NCBI RefSeq assembly: GCF_017874355.1
Contig: NZ_JAGGLI010000008.1
Location: forward strand, 1 to 64,000
Origin: Acetoanaerobium pronyense
GTDB taxonomy: Bacteria > Bacillota > Clostridia > Peptostreptococcales > Filifactoraceae
Direction: 5' to 3'
DNA length: 64,000 nucleotides
The notes below the pieces were generated by a model. That model worked only from the letters and a program-made list of their open reading frames with translations, was not told the DNA's origin and searched no databases. The translations under genes and the position numbers were made by a program. Shown piece by piece: positions 43,311-52,981 of this stretch; position 1 is the first letter of the stretch, and every line of letters begins with the position of its first letter.

Positions 43311-43348
43311 AAAAAACGACTTTAGAGTAAAATCTATAGTCGTTTTTT
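43311..43348 (+). terminator. Rho-independent terminator of the oxidoreductase operon
   Basis: Stem AAAAAACGACT (43311-43321) / AGTCGTTTTTT (43338-43348), with an inner TAGA/TCTA pair extending it, and a T-run included in the right arm. Confidence 0.88.
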
Positions 43349-43398
43349 TATATATCGCTATTGATTGAATTATTTTGTCTATGGGTAGATATGAAAAA

Positions 43399-43425
43399 GG
43401 AATATTTGAGTATTGAAAATATTCC
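43399..43425. promoter_or_regulatory. Inverted repeat upstream of the exopolysaccharide locus
   Basis: Perfect 9-bp arms GGAATATTT (43399-43407) / AAATATTCC (43417-43425) with a 9-bp centre, 35 bp before the first gene of the locus. It has no T-run, so it is more likely an operator or a 5' leader hairpin than a terminator. The binding protein is unknown. Confidence 0.5.
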
Positions 43426-43459
43426 AAAATTTCAATTTACAGAGAGAAGTGGTTAAAAA

Positions 43460-44143
43460 ATGAATTCTATCCATTCCTTGTCTAAAGAAAAGAAACTGAA
43501 AAATGAAAATAACTTTATAAAAAAAGTTTCTTTAAAAATAATAAATATAATTTATAAATCTACATGCTCTACGTGGTATGAGAGAAGTATTGAAGGAGAT
43601 TTGGAAAACTTTGAACCTACGATAGATATTGATATACAAAGAGAGTTTTTAATGGATGATAAAAGTGAGTTAATAAATTGGCTTGAAATGAATAAAGAAA
43701 AATTTCCATGGATATATTTTCCAAAAGAAATAGAGTGTGCAAATAAAAATAGCCATATATTTTATATTTTAAAATATAAAAATCAAATAATTGGGTATAG
43801 CAAAGTGGGAGTAAGAAATACGTATGTTCACGATTTTAATAGAAACATTCATCTAAATAAAAACACGGCCATGATTTATGATATATTCATAGATCCAAAT
43901 CAAAAAGGAAAAGGGCTAGCTAAATATGCCTTAAAAGACATATTTAGATATCTCAAAAGTAAAGGATATAAAAAAGTGATAGCTCATATTGAAAAGTGGA
44001 ATTATCCATCTATTAATACCTTTACAAAATCAGGATTTAGACCAAAGAAAATCATATGTTTAATAAGAATCTTGGGAATTCCAATATATATAAAAAATGG
44101 CTATATTCCCTTTAGAAATATAGAAAAAGTGATTAATAATTAA
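43460..44143 (+). CDS. GNAT-like acetyltransferase at the head of the polysaccharide locus
   Basis: A 227-aa protein. The GNAT core is AMIYDIFIDPNQKGKGLAKYALKDIFRYLKSKGYKKV (about residues 136-174), with NYPSINTFTKSGFRP as motif B. A basic N-terminal stretch of about 35 residues (KEKKLKNENNFIKKVSLK) may bind membrane. ATG after AGAGAAGTGG. Its place just before the initiating sugar transferase suggests acetylation of a nucleotide sugar or lipid-linked sugar, but this is only context. Confidence 0.78.
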   Translation: MNSIHSLSKEKKLKNENNFIKKVSLKIINIIYKSTCSTWYERSIEGDLENFEPTIDIDIQREFLMDDKSELINWLEMNKEKFPWIYFPKEIECANKNSHIFYILKYKNQIIGYSKVGVRNTYVHDFNRNIHLNKNTAMIYDIFIDPNQKGKGLAKYALKDIFRYLKSKGYKKVIAHIEKWNYPSINTFTKSGFRPKKIICLIRILGIPIYIKNGYIPFRNIEKVINN

Positions 44144-44191
44144 ATAAAATCAAATGAGGATTAGAAAAATACTTCTTTGGAGGTGAATGAT

Positions 44192-45757
44192 ATGCTTAGA
44201 TGGCGCCTTAAATTGTTGATTATAAGCTATGTTGTAGTAGATATAATAGCCATTATTATTAGTTCATATATAGCCAAACTTATAAAATTAAATATAGTAG
44301 GAAATGTACTGGAATTTAATTCAACTCTTGAAGTTTATGGTTTTATAACCCTTGTTGCAGGAACATTTATATTGGTGTTTTTAATAACTGAAACATACAA
44401 ATTTCTGATTATATCAAAAAAACTTTTAAACATGAGAATACTCCTTAGGACTATGATAGCTTTAATGCTAGGATATGGAATAGTCAGGAGTATATTTTTC
44501 TTTTCAAATATTGATGTTTCCCAGCTTTTTATGAATGTATTTATTCTAGTTTTCTTTTTAATCTCAACAATATTCAGGACTATATTTAAACTAATGTGGT
44601 TTTATAAAGATGAAAACTCTGAAAAAGTTAAAAATATTATAATTTTTGGATTTTCTGAAAGTGGAGCTAAATATATAAAGACAATTAGAAGCCATAGCTA
44701 TCTAGGACTTAATATAGTTGGCTACCTTCATATAAAAGAAAACATAGAGGAAATTCTTAAAAGTAATTATAAAAAAAGCGGAGATAGAAAAGATATAAAA
44801 GGGGATGTTGATTTTAATGAAATGAGTAACAATATAACTGCAGACGAGATGATTCTGGAAAGAGAAGTTTATTTAGAAGATACTACGGAATCCTCAATAT
44901 ACAATACCTTAAAGCATTTGGGAAGTATTGATGATTGGGAAAAAGTAGTTTCAGAAAACATAATAGATGAAATAGTGGTTGCAAAACCTCTTTCTTATGA
45001 TAAAAGATTAAGGGATATCCTTGATATATGCCAAGAGAGAGGAATTACTATTACTATGCTTCTTGAAAGACAAAATTATGAAAGTGCGAAAGCTCAGGTA
45101 AGTATGATAGGTGATATTCCAGCTCTTAAATTTCATACTGTAAGCTTAAATGAAGATCAGCTTTTTGCTAAGAGATTACTAGATATTTTAGGAGCTTCTG
45201 TTGGAATGATGATTTTTGGTGTTGCTTATCTTATTTTTGCACCTCTTATTAAATTAGAGAGTAAAGGTCCTGTAATATTTAAACAAGAAAGAGTAGGTAA
45301 AAACGGGAGAATATTTAAAATATGGAAATTTAGATCTATGTGTAACGATGCAGAAGAGAAAAAAGAAGAGTTGCAGAGTCAAAATGAAATGAAAGGCAAT
45401 ATGTTCAAGTTGAAAAATGATCCAAGAGTTACAAAAATTGGTAATTTTATGAGAAAGACGAGCATAGACGAACTTCCTCAGTTTTACAATGTTCTTGTAG
45501 GAGATATGAGCCTTGTAGGGACACGGCCACCTACTGTTCAAGAAGTCAAAGACTACAACATCTCACATTATAAGAGGATTTCTATAATACCTGGAATAAC
45601 AGGTATGTGGCAGATTAGCGGCAGATCTCAAATTACAGATTTTGAAGAAGTAACTAGACTAGATAATGAATATATAGAAAACTGGACTATATGGCTAGAC
45701 GTAGAAATATTGATTAAAACAGTATATGTTGTCTTAAAGAGAAAAGGCTCTAGCTAA
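44192..45757 (+). CDS. Polyprenyl glycosylphosphotransferase (initiating sugar transferase)
   Basis: A 521-aa protein of the WbaP/CpsE type. Four or so N-terminal membrane helices, a CoA-binding-like (Rossmann) domain about residues 145-290 (NIIIFGFSESGAKYIKTI), another helix (FAKRLLDILGASVGMMIFGVAYLIF), and the catalytic C-terminus: KFRSMCNDAEEKK, LRKTSIDELPQF-like MRKTSIDELPQFYNVLVGDMSLVGTRP, and GMWQISGRS. It transfers a sugar phosphate to undecaprenyl phosphate and so starts repeat-unit synthesis. ATG at 44192 follows GGAGGTGAATGAT. Confidence 0.93.
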   Translation: MLRWRLKLLIISYVVVDIIAIIISSYIAKLIKLNIVGNVLEFNSTLEVYGFITLVAGTFILVFLITETYKFLIISKKLLNMRILLRTMIALMLGYGIVRSIFFFSNIDVSQLFMNVFILVFFLISTIFRTIFKLMWFYKDENSEKVKNIIIFGFSESGAKYIKTIRSHSYLGLNIVGYLHIKENIEEILKSNYKKSGDRKDIKGDVDFNEMSNNITADEMILEREVYLEDTTESSIYNTLKHLGSIDDWEKVVSENIIDEIVVAKPLSYDKRLRDILDICQERGITITMLLERQNYESAKAQVSMIGDIPALKFHTVSLNEDQLFAKRLLDILGASVGMMIFGVAYLIFAPLIKLESKGPVIFKQERVGKNGRIFKIWKFRSMCNDAEEKKEELQSQNEMKGNMFKLKNDPRVTKIGNFMRKTSIDELPQFYNVLVGDMSLVGTRPPTVQEVKDYNISHYKRISIIPGITGMWQISGRSQITDFEEVTRLDNEYIENWTIWLDVEILIKTVYVVLKRKGSS

Positions 45758-45792
45758 AGCATGCATCTTTAAAGGATAGGCGGTAGATAGAT

Positions 45793-46998
45793 ATGAAAAT
45801 CCTAATGGTAAATAAGTTTCTTTATAACCGTGGAGGTGCAGAGACATATGCATTTGAGCTAGCTCAGTACCAACAAAGTTTAGGTTATGAAGTACAGTTT
45901 TTCGGAATGGAAGACCCTCAGAATATCCATTTCAATGAGGTTGGATTATATACAAAAAACTTGGAGTTTAAGGGCTTTTCGGTTTCACAAATAACCTATC
46001 CTTTTAGGATAATTTATTCAAATGAAGCAAGAAAAAAAATCAGAAAAATATTAAATAATTTCAAGCCAGATTATGTTCATCTAAACAACATTAATTTTCA
46101 GCTTACCCCATCTATAATTTATGAAATAAAGTCATTTGGAATTCCTATTATACAGACTTTGCATGATTTTCAGCTAGTATGTCCAAATCACATGATGTAT
46201 AGAGAGCATGATGATGTAATATGTGAAGATTGTAAGGGTAGAAATTACAAAATGTGTTTTAAAAACAAATGTATACATGGTTCAAGGGTAAAAAGTCTTT
46301 TAGGAGCTATAGAAGGTAGGCTTTATTACAACCTTAAGACATATGAAAAAATAGATTCTTTTATATCTCCAAGCAGGTTCCTCAAAAATAAAATGGTGGA
46401 ATTTGGAGAAGATGAAAAAAATATTCATGTGATTCATAATTTTATAAAAAGGGATTATGAATACGCATATTTTGAAAAAAAGGACTATATACTCTATTTT
46501 GGAAGGCTTTCAGTTCAAAAGGGAATTAGGACACTTCTTGAGGTAGCAAAAGAGCTCAAGGATGTACAATTTGTTATAGCTGGAGGCGGAGAGCTTGAAG
46601 AAGAAGTGGTTAAAGCAAGTCAGGAAGCTTCAAACATTAAATTTGTAGGATTTCAGACAGGAGAAAATCTAATTAACCTAATAGGAAAAGCAAAACTTTC
46701 TGTTCTTCCAACACAATGGTACGAAAACTGTCCAATGTCTATACTTGAATCTTTTATGCTAGGAACACCAGTTATAGGATCTGAGATAGGGGGAGTACCT
46801 GAACTCATAAGAAATGAAATAGATGGATTTTTATTTGAGCCAAAAGATAAAAATGGACTTAAAGAAGCTATATTAAAAGCACTAAGGGATGATGATTTAT
46901 TAAAATCAATGTCTAAATCAGCAAAAGAGAGGCTTGAAGACTTTTCCATTGAATCATACCACGATAAATTAATGGATATTGTAAAGCCTCTACTTTAG
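45793..46998 (+). CDS. GT4-family glycosyltransferase
   Basis: A 401-aa GT-B enzyme. N-terminal NRGGAETYAFELAQYQQ, a cysteine-rich loop (CEDCKGRNYKMCFKNKC), the nucleotide-sugar domain opening YFGRLSVQKGIRTLLEVA and the E-x7-E region SILESFMLGTPVIGSEIGGVPELI. ATG after AAAGGATAGGCGGTAGATAGAT. It adds a sugar in repeat-unit assembly; the sugar is unknown. Confidence 0.9.
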   Translation: MKILMVNKFLYNRGGAETYAFELAQYQQSLGYEVQFFGMEDPQNIHFNEVGLYTKNLEFKGFSVSQITYPFRIIYSNEARKKIRKILNNFKPDYVHLNNINFQLTPSIIYEIKSFGIPIIQTLHDFQLVCPNHMMYREHDDVICEDCKGRNYKMCFKNKCIHGSRVKSLLGAIEGRLYYNLKTYEKIDSFISPSRFLKNKMVEFGEDEKNIHVIHNFIKRDYEYAYFEKKDYILYFGRLSVQKGIRTLLEVAKELKDVQFVIAGGGELEEEVVKASQEASNIKFVGFQTGENLINLIGKAKLSVLPTQWYENCPMSILESFMLGTPVIGSEIGGVPELIRNEIDGFLFEPKDKNGLKEAILKALRDDDLLKSMSKSAKERLEDFSIESYHDKLMDIVKPLL

Positions 46999-47013
46999 AA
47001 AGGGTGGAAAAAA

Positions 47014-48126
47014 ATGAGAATAGCTTTCATAGGGCACAAAGCTGTTCCAAGCAGATTAGGAGGAGTTGAAATACATGTAGAAGAGATTTCAACAAGACTT
47101 TCACAAAAAGGCCATGAAGTGGATGTTTATAATAGAAAAGTATATGACAAGGGACTGAAAAAATATAAAGGAATAAATCTTTATTCTGTATTTACTGTAA
47201 ATAAAAATTCACTGGAAGCACTTATATATTCATTTTTGGCAAGTATAAGGGTTATGTTCAAAAACTATGATATAGTTCACTATCATGCCCTTGGACCTAG
47301 CGTAATGTCATTTCTTCCAAGGCTTACAGGTAAAAAAGTAATTATTACGGTCCATGGATTAGATTGGCAAAGATCTAAATGGAAGGGACTTGCAACAGCT
47401 TATCTAAAGCTTGGAGAATATGCTTCAGCAAGATTTGCAAATCACACAATTAGCGTATCAAAAACACTAGTTCCTTATTATAAAGGAAAATACAAAAAGG
47501 AAATTGAGTATATACCTAATGGAATTTCACTTAATGAAAATATTCCTCTTAATGGTTTAGAGAAGCTTTATGGAATAAATAAAGATAAGTATATTCTTTT
47601 TGTTGCAAGGCTTGTACCTGAAAAAGGATGCCACTATCTTATAGAAGCTTTTAAAAATATAAATACAGATATGAACTTAGTAATTGCAGGAGACAATCCT
47701 TACAATCTTGACTACGTAAATTCTCTAAAAGAAGCGTCTTCTAGTGATGAGAGGATAAAAATGATAGGATTTCAAGATATGGATTCTTTGAGCAGTCTTT
47801 ATAGCAATACTTATGCATACGTCCTTCCTTCGGATATAGAAGGGCTGCCTATTAGTCTTCTTGAGGCAATGAGCTTTGGATGCCTTTGTATAGTAAGTGA
47901 TATAGACGAAAACTTGGCAGTGCTTGAAAATGATGGGCTCTGCTTTAAAAAGGGAGACATAAATTCTTTGAGGGAAGTACTTGAAGATGTGATAATAAAA
48001 GACTTTAAATATACTGAAAATTTCAATTCATATAAGCTTTCTGAAAAAGTCAGATTCCATTACAATTGGGATGAAGTGACAAACAAAACAGAGCAATCAT
48101 ATAGAAAAGTCTTAGGAAAACATTAA
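47014..48126 (+). CDS. GT4-family glycosyltransferase
   Basis: A 370-aa GT-B enzyme: RIAFIGHKAVPSRLGGVEIHVEEI at the acceptor domain, VARLVPEKGCHYLIEAFKNI at the donor domain, and LPSDIEGLPISLLEAMSFGCLCIVSD with the E-x7-E motif. The N-terminal GGVE pattern and DWQRSKWKG segment resemble rhamnosyl- or galactosyl-type transferases of exopolysaccharide loci, not certain. It lies 15 bp after the previous gene. Confidence 0.9.
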   Translation: MRIAFIGHKAVPSRLGGVEIHVEEISTRLSQKGHEVDVYNRKVYDKGLKKYKGINLYSVFTVNKNSLEALIYSFLASIRVMFKNYDIVHYHALGPSVMSFLPRLTGKKVIITVHGLDWQRSKWKGLATAYLKLGEYASARFANHTISVSKTLVPYYKGKYKKEIEYIPNGISLNENIPLNGLEKLYGINKDKYILFVARLVPEKGCHYLIEAFKNINTDMNLVIAGDNPYNLDYVNSLKEASSSDERIKMIGFQDMDSLSSLYSNTYAYVLPSDIEGLPISLLEAMSFGCLCIVSDIDENLAVLENDGLCFKKGDINSLREVLEDVIIKDFKYTENFNSYKLSEKVRFHYNWDEVTNKTEQSYRKVLGKH

Positions 48127-48142
48127 GAAGGGAGAAAAATAA

Positions 48143-48760
48143 ATGGTTAGTTTTTTTAGAAATTGCATCCACTATATATGGCTTATATTTTTAATTATGA
48201 TTATTATACTCGCAGCAGGATATTTTTTCATAATAAGAGAGTATAGACCATCATATGAATCAAATACAGCCCTTCTTGTTGGTAAAAGTCCTGAAAATAA
48301 TGAAGAAATAGAAGCATATGAAGTACTACAAACAGTTCAAATAAGTGAAAAACTGGTTTTTGATGTACCTGAAGTCATAGGAGGATCTGTAGTTCTTAGG
48401 TCCATAAATGAGAATTTAAGCGCTCTTGAGGGAGTAGGACAAAGATATACAAGAGCAGATTTTGAAAAAAACGTTGAAACGGAAGTATCTAGAAATACAA
48501 GGGTAGTAAACGTATCGGTAAAGCATAATGATCCAAGAGCAGCTCAATTAATAGCAGCAACAATTGCGAGCACAACACAGGAAGTAATATCTGATTTAAT
48601 GAAACAAAACTATATCCATGTAATTAAAGAAGCAGAGCTACCTTTAAGGTCTTCAGGAATTTCCAAGACTCAGCTCTGGGTGATTACTGGAATAGGAGGA
48701 CTTTTGATAGGACTGCTTGCAGTTTTTTTAATAACAGTAGTTGAAAATAATAGGCAGTAG
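48143..48760 (+). CDS. Wzz/CapA-like chain-length determinant
   Basis: A 205-aa membrane protein with TM1 about residues 11-31, an extracellular domain of about 145 residues (YRPSYESNTALLVGK at its start, VSVKHNDPRAAQLIAATIASTTQEVI typical of Wzz proteins) and TM2 about 177-199. It belongs to the Wzz superfamily controlling polymer length; Gram-positive members pair with a tyrosine kinase, but no such kinase gene is present in this window. Confidence 0.87.
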   Translation: MVSFFRNCIHYIWLIFLIMIIILAAGYFFIIREYRPSYESNTALLVGKSPENNEEIEAYEVLQTVQISEKLVFDVPEVIGGSVVLRSINENLSALEGVGQRYTRADFEKNVETEVSRNTRVVNVSVKHNDPRAAQLIAATIASTTQEVISDLMKQNYIHVIKEAELPLRSSGISKTQLWVITGIGGLLIGLLAVFLITVVENNRQ

Positions 48761-48789
48761 ATGAGAAGGTCTGAAAAGAGGGGACTAAT

Positions 48790-50238
48790 TTGAATAAAGA
48801 TTATATATGGATAACAGCTTTGGTGATAGGAGTGATTTTAGGAACAATCGTGCTTTCGATGATAGACCCATATATGATAGCTATCTTTCCAGCAGCAACT
48901 TTTATAGGGGTTATTTATCTACATCAAAAAGAATTAACTATAGCAACCAGCATAATAGTTCTTCCTCTTCTTACATCAACAATTTTTAGTATGGAAATTC
49001 TTCCTGTGCCTGGAGGCAAACTAAACAATATTCTTATGATGCTTCTTTTGATTGGATTTCTCTTAAATAATAAACTTAAATTTTCGGATATCAAATTAGG
49101 GACGTTTTTTTATTTTATAAGTATCATTCTTATAACATCAGCTGTTATTAGAACCAATCATGTAGCACCATATTCAGTCGAATTTTGGAAGGAAGGATAT
49201 AATCCAGTGAAGTTTTTTCTCTCCCATGGTCTTATACCCATCCTAACAACTCTACCATACTTGATTATAATAGGGACTGTAAGGACGAAAAAAGATATAG
49301 AAAAAATAGTTTATTACCTTGCCATGTCTATGGGAATATTTGCAATAGTAATACTACTCGTATTTGTTTTTAGAGTGCCATTTGGATCTGATTTTTCAAC
49401 TGTAAGAGAGATTATTGGAATAGACCACTTAGGTATGCACGGAAATAATATTGCAGACTTTTTTATAGTTGGATTTCCTCTTTTATTATCAATGGCTCTT
49501 GCAGGTGATAATCCAAAGAGGAAATGGTTTTTAATGGGGACAGCATTTTCTCTTATGGCAGTTTTAATTATATATTCAAGGACTGCTTATGCCATGATAG
49601 GTTTCTCCGTAGTAGCAATAGCATTCCTTACGAAAAAATACAAGATTCTTTTACCGGCAGTAGCGAGTGTTTTAATAATTGTAATGCTTATGCCTAGCGT
49701 AGTAAATAGGGCATTGTCAGACCTAGACACAGGAGAAGCAAATGCTATTACTGCAGGAAGAACAGAGCTCATTTGGGGAGAAATACTTTCAGAACTTTAT
49801 GCAAAAAAAAGTTATGATCCATGGAGAATTGCAGTGGGACACGGAAGGTATGGAGTACTTTCCCTTGCCACATTCAGAAATCAGAAAATGCTTAGAGTAA
49901 CTCATGCTCACAATATGTATATTGATACCCTTGTAGATACTGGCGTCTTAGGTCTTGGATTTTATATTCTTATATATCTATATTTATTAAGCGGACTGAT
50001 AAGAAAGTTTATAAAATTTAAAAAAGCAAATGATGTCTGGGGTAGCCATCTCATAGTGGGACTGTTTGTGGGGATACTATCATTTTTATTTAGAGGACTT
50101 ACGGATAGTTTTCTACTTCCTCAGCTTACAAACTCATATGCGTATATTTTTGTAGCAATTTCTTTTGTGGTACTAAGAAAAGATTATACTCACGAAAGGA
50201 GCATCGAACGTCTTGAAGAGACTTATTATAATAATTAG
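48790..50238 (+). CDS. O-antigen ligase / polymerase-like (Wzy) membrane protein
   Basis: A 482-aa polytopic protein (about 12 helices) with a large loop between later helices containing VGHGRYGVLSLATFRNQKMLRVTHAHNMYIDTLVDTG, where the H-A-H-N motif is typical of O-antigen ligase/polymerase proteins. Likely polymerises the repeat unit outside the membrane. TTG start after AGAGGGGACTAAT. Overlaps the next gene by 26 bp. Confidence 0.87.
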   Translation: MNKDYIWITALVIGVILGTIVLSMIDPYMIAIFPAATFIGVIYLHQKELTIATSIIVLPLLTSTIFSMEILPVPGGKLNNILMMLLLIGFLLNNKLKFSDIKLGTFFYFISIILITSAVIRTNHVAPYSVEFWKEGYNPVKFFLSHGLIPILTTLPYLIIIGTVRTKKDIEKIVYYLAMSMGIFAIVILLVFVFRVPFGSDFSTVREIIGIDHLGMHGNNIADFFIVGFPLLLSMALAGDNPKRKWFLMGTAFSLMAVLIIYSRTAYAMIGFSVVAIAFLTKKYKILLPAVASVLIIVMLMPSVVNRALSDLDTGEANAITAGRTELIWGEILSELYAKKSYDPWRIAVGHGRYGVLSLATFRNQKMLRVTHAHNMYIDTLVDTGVLGLGFYILIYLYLLSGLIRKFIKFKKANDVWGSHLIVGLFVGILSFLFRGLTDSFLLPQLTNSYAYIFVAISFVVLRKDYTHERSIERLEETYYNN

Positions 50239-51331
50239 CAGTATGTCTTTCGGAGGAGCTGAAATACAGACACTTGAAGTTGCTAACGGACTAGTGGATA
50301 GAGGTTTTGATATAGATATTATAGTACTTGATAGTATGAACTATTCTGTAAGCCGTGCTGACAAAAGAATAAATTTTCATTTTATGAACAAGCAAAGTTT
50401 TATTGACTTTAAAGCAATTAAAAAAATAAGAACACTTTTATATGACATAAACCCTAATTCTATATTTTTAGTGGATCTTTATCCAACAATGTATTTTAAT
50501 CTAGCAATTTTTCCTAAAAAGCCTAAGAAAAATACAGTTACCGTAATTCATTCCACTCTTCCTAGGGATAATAAAGAAAAACTTCAAAGAAAAATACAAC
50601 TACCGTTTTTAAAGAGAATAGGAAATATTGTATTTGTAAGTTCTAATCAGATGGATTACTGGATTAAAAACTACAAACTTGATGAAAAAAAATCTCTTTT
50701 TATTCATAATGGCGTAGATATAGAAAAATTTTCTATTTATTTATCAGATGAAGAAAAGATTTTAATAACAAAGGAAGAACTAGGTATTGAAAACAGCCAT
50801 ATAATAATAGGCAACTGCTCGAGGTTTAGGGTTGAAAAAAGACAGAAGGATATTATTGAAGCTGTTAAAATTCTAAAAGAAAAAGGATATAAAATAAAAC
50901 TTCTTATGGTTGGAGATGGAGAAATGAGAGAATCATTAGAAGAACAGATAAAAAAATACGAATTAGAAAAGGATGTAATCATTACTGGATATATTGAAGA
51001 TGTAAGACCCTATGTGGCTCTTATGGATATCTTCGTACTGTCATCGGATTCAGTAGAAACTCTTTCTATAGCTGCAATAGAAAGCCTGGCAATGAAAAAG
51101 GCGACTGTACTTTCTGATATAGGAGGAGCATCAGAGATTGTAGTAGATGGGATGAATGGTTATAGATATCAGCCTAAAGATTACTATGAACTAGCAACTA
51201 AACTGGAGACTATGATTAAAGAGGGGAAATACAAAGAAATGGGAGAGAAAGGATATCTCCATGCTCTAAAGTATTTTCAAAGAGGAAAGATGGTGTCAGA
51301 CTATGAAAAAATATTTGAAAAACCACATTAA
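50213..51331 (+). CDS. GT4-family glycosyltransferase
   Basis: A 372-aa GT-B enzyme (SSMSFGGAEIQTLEVANGL, CSRFRVEKRQKDIIEAVKIL, LSSDSVETLSIAAIESLAMKKATVLSDIGGASEIV). TTG start inside the polymerase gene, behind AAAGGAG. It also overlaps the deacetylase-like gene by 29 bp, showing tight coupling of this part of the operon. Confidence 0.9.
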   Translation: MKRLIIIISSMSFGGAEIQTLEVANGLVDRGFDIDIIVLDSMNYSVSRADKRINFHFMNKQSFIDFKAIKKIRTLLYDINPNSIFLVDLYPTMYFNLAIFPKKPKKNTVTVIHSTLPRDNKEKLQRKIQLPFLKRIGNIVFVSSNQMDYWIKNYKLDEKKSLFIHNGVDIEKFSIYLSDEEKILITKEELGIENSHIIIGNCSRFRVEKRQKDIIEAVKILKEKGYKIKLLMVGDGEMRESLEEQIKKYELEKDVIITGYIEDVRPYVALMDIFVLSSDSVETLSIAAIESLAMKKATVLSDIGGASEIVVDGMNGYRYQPKDYYELATKLETMIKEGKYKEMGEKGYLHALKYFQRGKMVSDYEKIFEKPH

Positions 51332-52145
51332 TAAAAGAGGACGGACATATCTCTATAGAGTGGATGATATACATCCATGTATTCTATGGGAGAGATTAGA
51401 GAATCTAATTGAGCTTTTCAAAGAATATAACGTAGTCCCACTTTTGGGAATTATACCAGATAATAAAGATTCTTCTCTTAAATATGAAACAGAAAAACCA
51501 CTATACTGGGATATAATAAAAGATATGATTGAAAAAGGGGAAATAGAAATATGTCAGCATGGATACCAGCATATATACTCAACTGTTCAAAGATCGATTA
51601 ATCAAAACTTATATGGAAGAGTTTCACCATCTGAATTTGCAAATCTACCATATGAAGTCCAAAGAGATAAGATAAAAAGAGGTATGGAAATACTTAATTC
51701 TCATGGGTTATATACGGATATTTGGATGGCGCCATCCCATACTAATGATAAAAATACATTTAAGGCTTTAAAAAGCCTTGGATTTAAATATATTACAGAT
51801 GGAGTTGCAGCTTACCCTTTTAAAAAACATGGCTTAACCTTTATTCCTCAACAGATATGGGAACCAAAAAAAGAATTTGTATCAGGAGTCTTTACTATAT
51901 GTCTACACCTAGATGACCTTACTGAAGAGCTGATTGAAGATATAAGAGAGCATCTTCAATCAGAAGACCAAATTATTTCTTTTTCTCAAGCTACGAAGAT
52001 TAAAAAAAGACTTCATCATAAATTGTTCAATATAATTTATAGATTAAAGCGCATTTTATATTATCATGTGATTAGGCGTTACAGGAATATAAAGAAGTAT
52101 AGGAAAAAGAAATATAATAACAATAAAACAGATAAGGCTAAATAG
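51303..52145 (+). CDS. Polysaccharide deacetylase-like (DUF2334/NodB fold) protein
   Basis: A 280-aa protein. YRVDDIHP provides the DD metal pair and CQHGYQH the HxxxH metal site of NodB-fold deacetylases; WMAPSHTNDKNTFKALKSLGFKYITDG is a late family motif. No signal peptide, so a cytoplasmic N-deacetylase acting on a lipid-linked or nucleotide sugar is possible. The last 30 residues are highly basic. ATG at 51303 overlaps the glycosyltransferase gene. Confidence 0.82.
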   Translation: MKKYLKNHINKRGRTYLYRVDDIHPCILWERLENLIELFKEYNVVPLLGIIPDNKDSSLKYETEKPLYWDIIKDMIEKGEIEICQHGYQHIYSTVQRSINQNLYGRVSPSEFANLPYEVQRDKIKRGMEILNSHGLYTDIWMAPSHTNDKNTFKALKSLGFKYITDGVAAYPFKKHGLTFIPQQIWEPKKEFVSGVFTICLHLDDLTEELIEDIREHLQSEDQIISFSQATKIKKRLHHKLFNIIYRLKRILYYHVIRRYRNIKKYRKKKYNNNKTDKAK

Positions 52146-52188
52146 ATAGATTTTAAGAATTAATTTTTAAAAACTCAGGAGGAAACCT

Positions 52189-52968
52189 ATGATAGAGCTA
52201 AATCATAGAAAGAAATTAATGGCAATAAATTTAAAAGATATTTATTTTGCTCACTCTATAATAAAAGAGGACCCTGGGTATGATGTTGTGTATTATTTTC
52301 ATTGTAACGAACAAGGACCTGACTCTACGATATTTAATACAATTTTTATAGATTTAAAACAATCTGAAGAAGAAATTTTAAATCAATTTAATAAAACAAA
52401 TAGAAGCTTAATAAAAAAACTTTTTAAAAACAACGATTTTAATATAGCCATAACTGATTGTCCTACAGAAACTGAAATTGAAGAATTTGTAGAATTTTAT
52501 GATATGTTTGCAAAAAAGAAGGGGATTAATAGGGCTGATAAAAAACTTCTCTATAGACTAAACGATATATCAAGTCTATCTATTGGAAAAGCCTATCATG
52601 AAGGAGATCTTCTTTCATCTATGGTATTTATTAAAAACAAAGAAAGAGTTACCGGTCAATACGAAGGCAGTGGAAGATTTTTTTTCCCGGAAAATCCTCA
52701 CAAAGTGAAAATGGCTAGCAAAGCAAATCGAATTCTCGAATACATGTGTATGCTGCACTTTAAAAAAGAAGGCTTAAAAATATATGATTTAGGTGGAGTT
52801 ACTTTAGATCCAAATGATATAGAAAAAGCTAATATAGATATGAGGAAGAAAGGGTTTGGAGGAGAGCTAGTAAAAGAATATCACTTTATGTATCCTCTAA
52901 CATTAAAAGGAAAAATTTTTATATATCTAAAGAAGTTTTCAGAGAAATTAAGGAGGAACTCAAAATAA
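52189..52968 (+). CDS. FemAB-like aminoacyl/acyl transferase, copy 1
   Basis: A 259-aa protein of the FemAB/GNAT-like fold. The FNKTNRSLIKKLFKNND segment (acyl-tRNA binding helix region), GDLLSSMVFIKNKERVTGQYEGS and KIYDLGGVTLDPNDIEKANIDMRKKGFGGELV match FemAB proteins, which add amino acids from tRNA to lipid-linked sugars. Here the target could be an amino sugar of the exopolysaccharide. Start ATG after CAGGAGGAAACCT. The next gene is a paralogue. Confidence 0.8.
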   Translation: MIELNHRKKLMAINLKDIYFAHSIIKEDPGYDVVYYFHCNEQGPDSTIFNTIFIDLKQSEEEILNQFNKTNRSLIKKLFKNNDFNIAITDCPTETEIEEFVEFYDMFAKKKGINRADKKLLYRLNDISSLSIGKAYHEGDLLSSMVFIKNKERVTGQYEGSGRFFFPENPHKVKMASKANRILEYMCMLHFKKEGLKIYDLGGVTLDPNDIEKANIDMRKKGFGGELVKEYHFMYPLTLKGKIFIYLKKFSEKLRRNSK

Positions 52969-52981
52969 GGGAGATGTTCGA

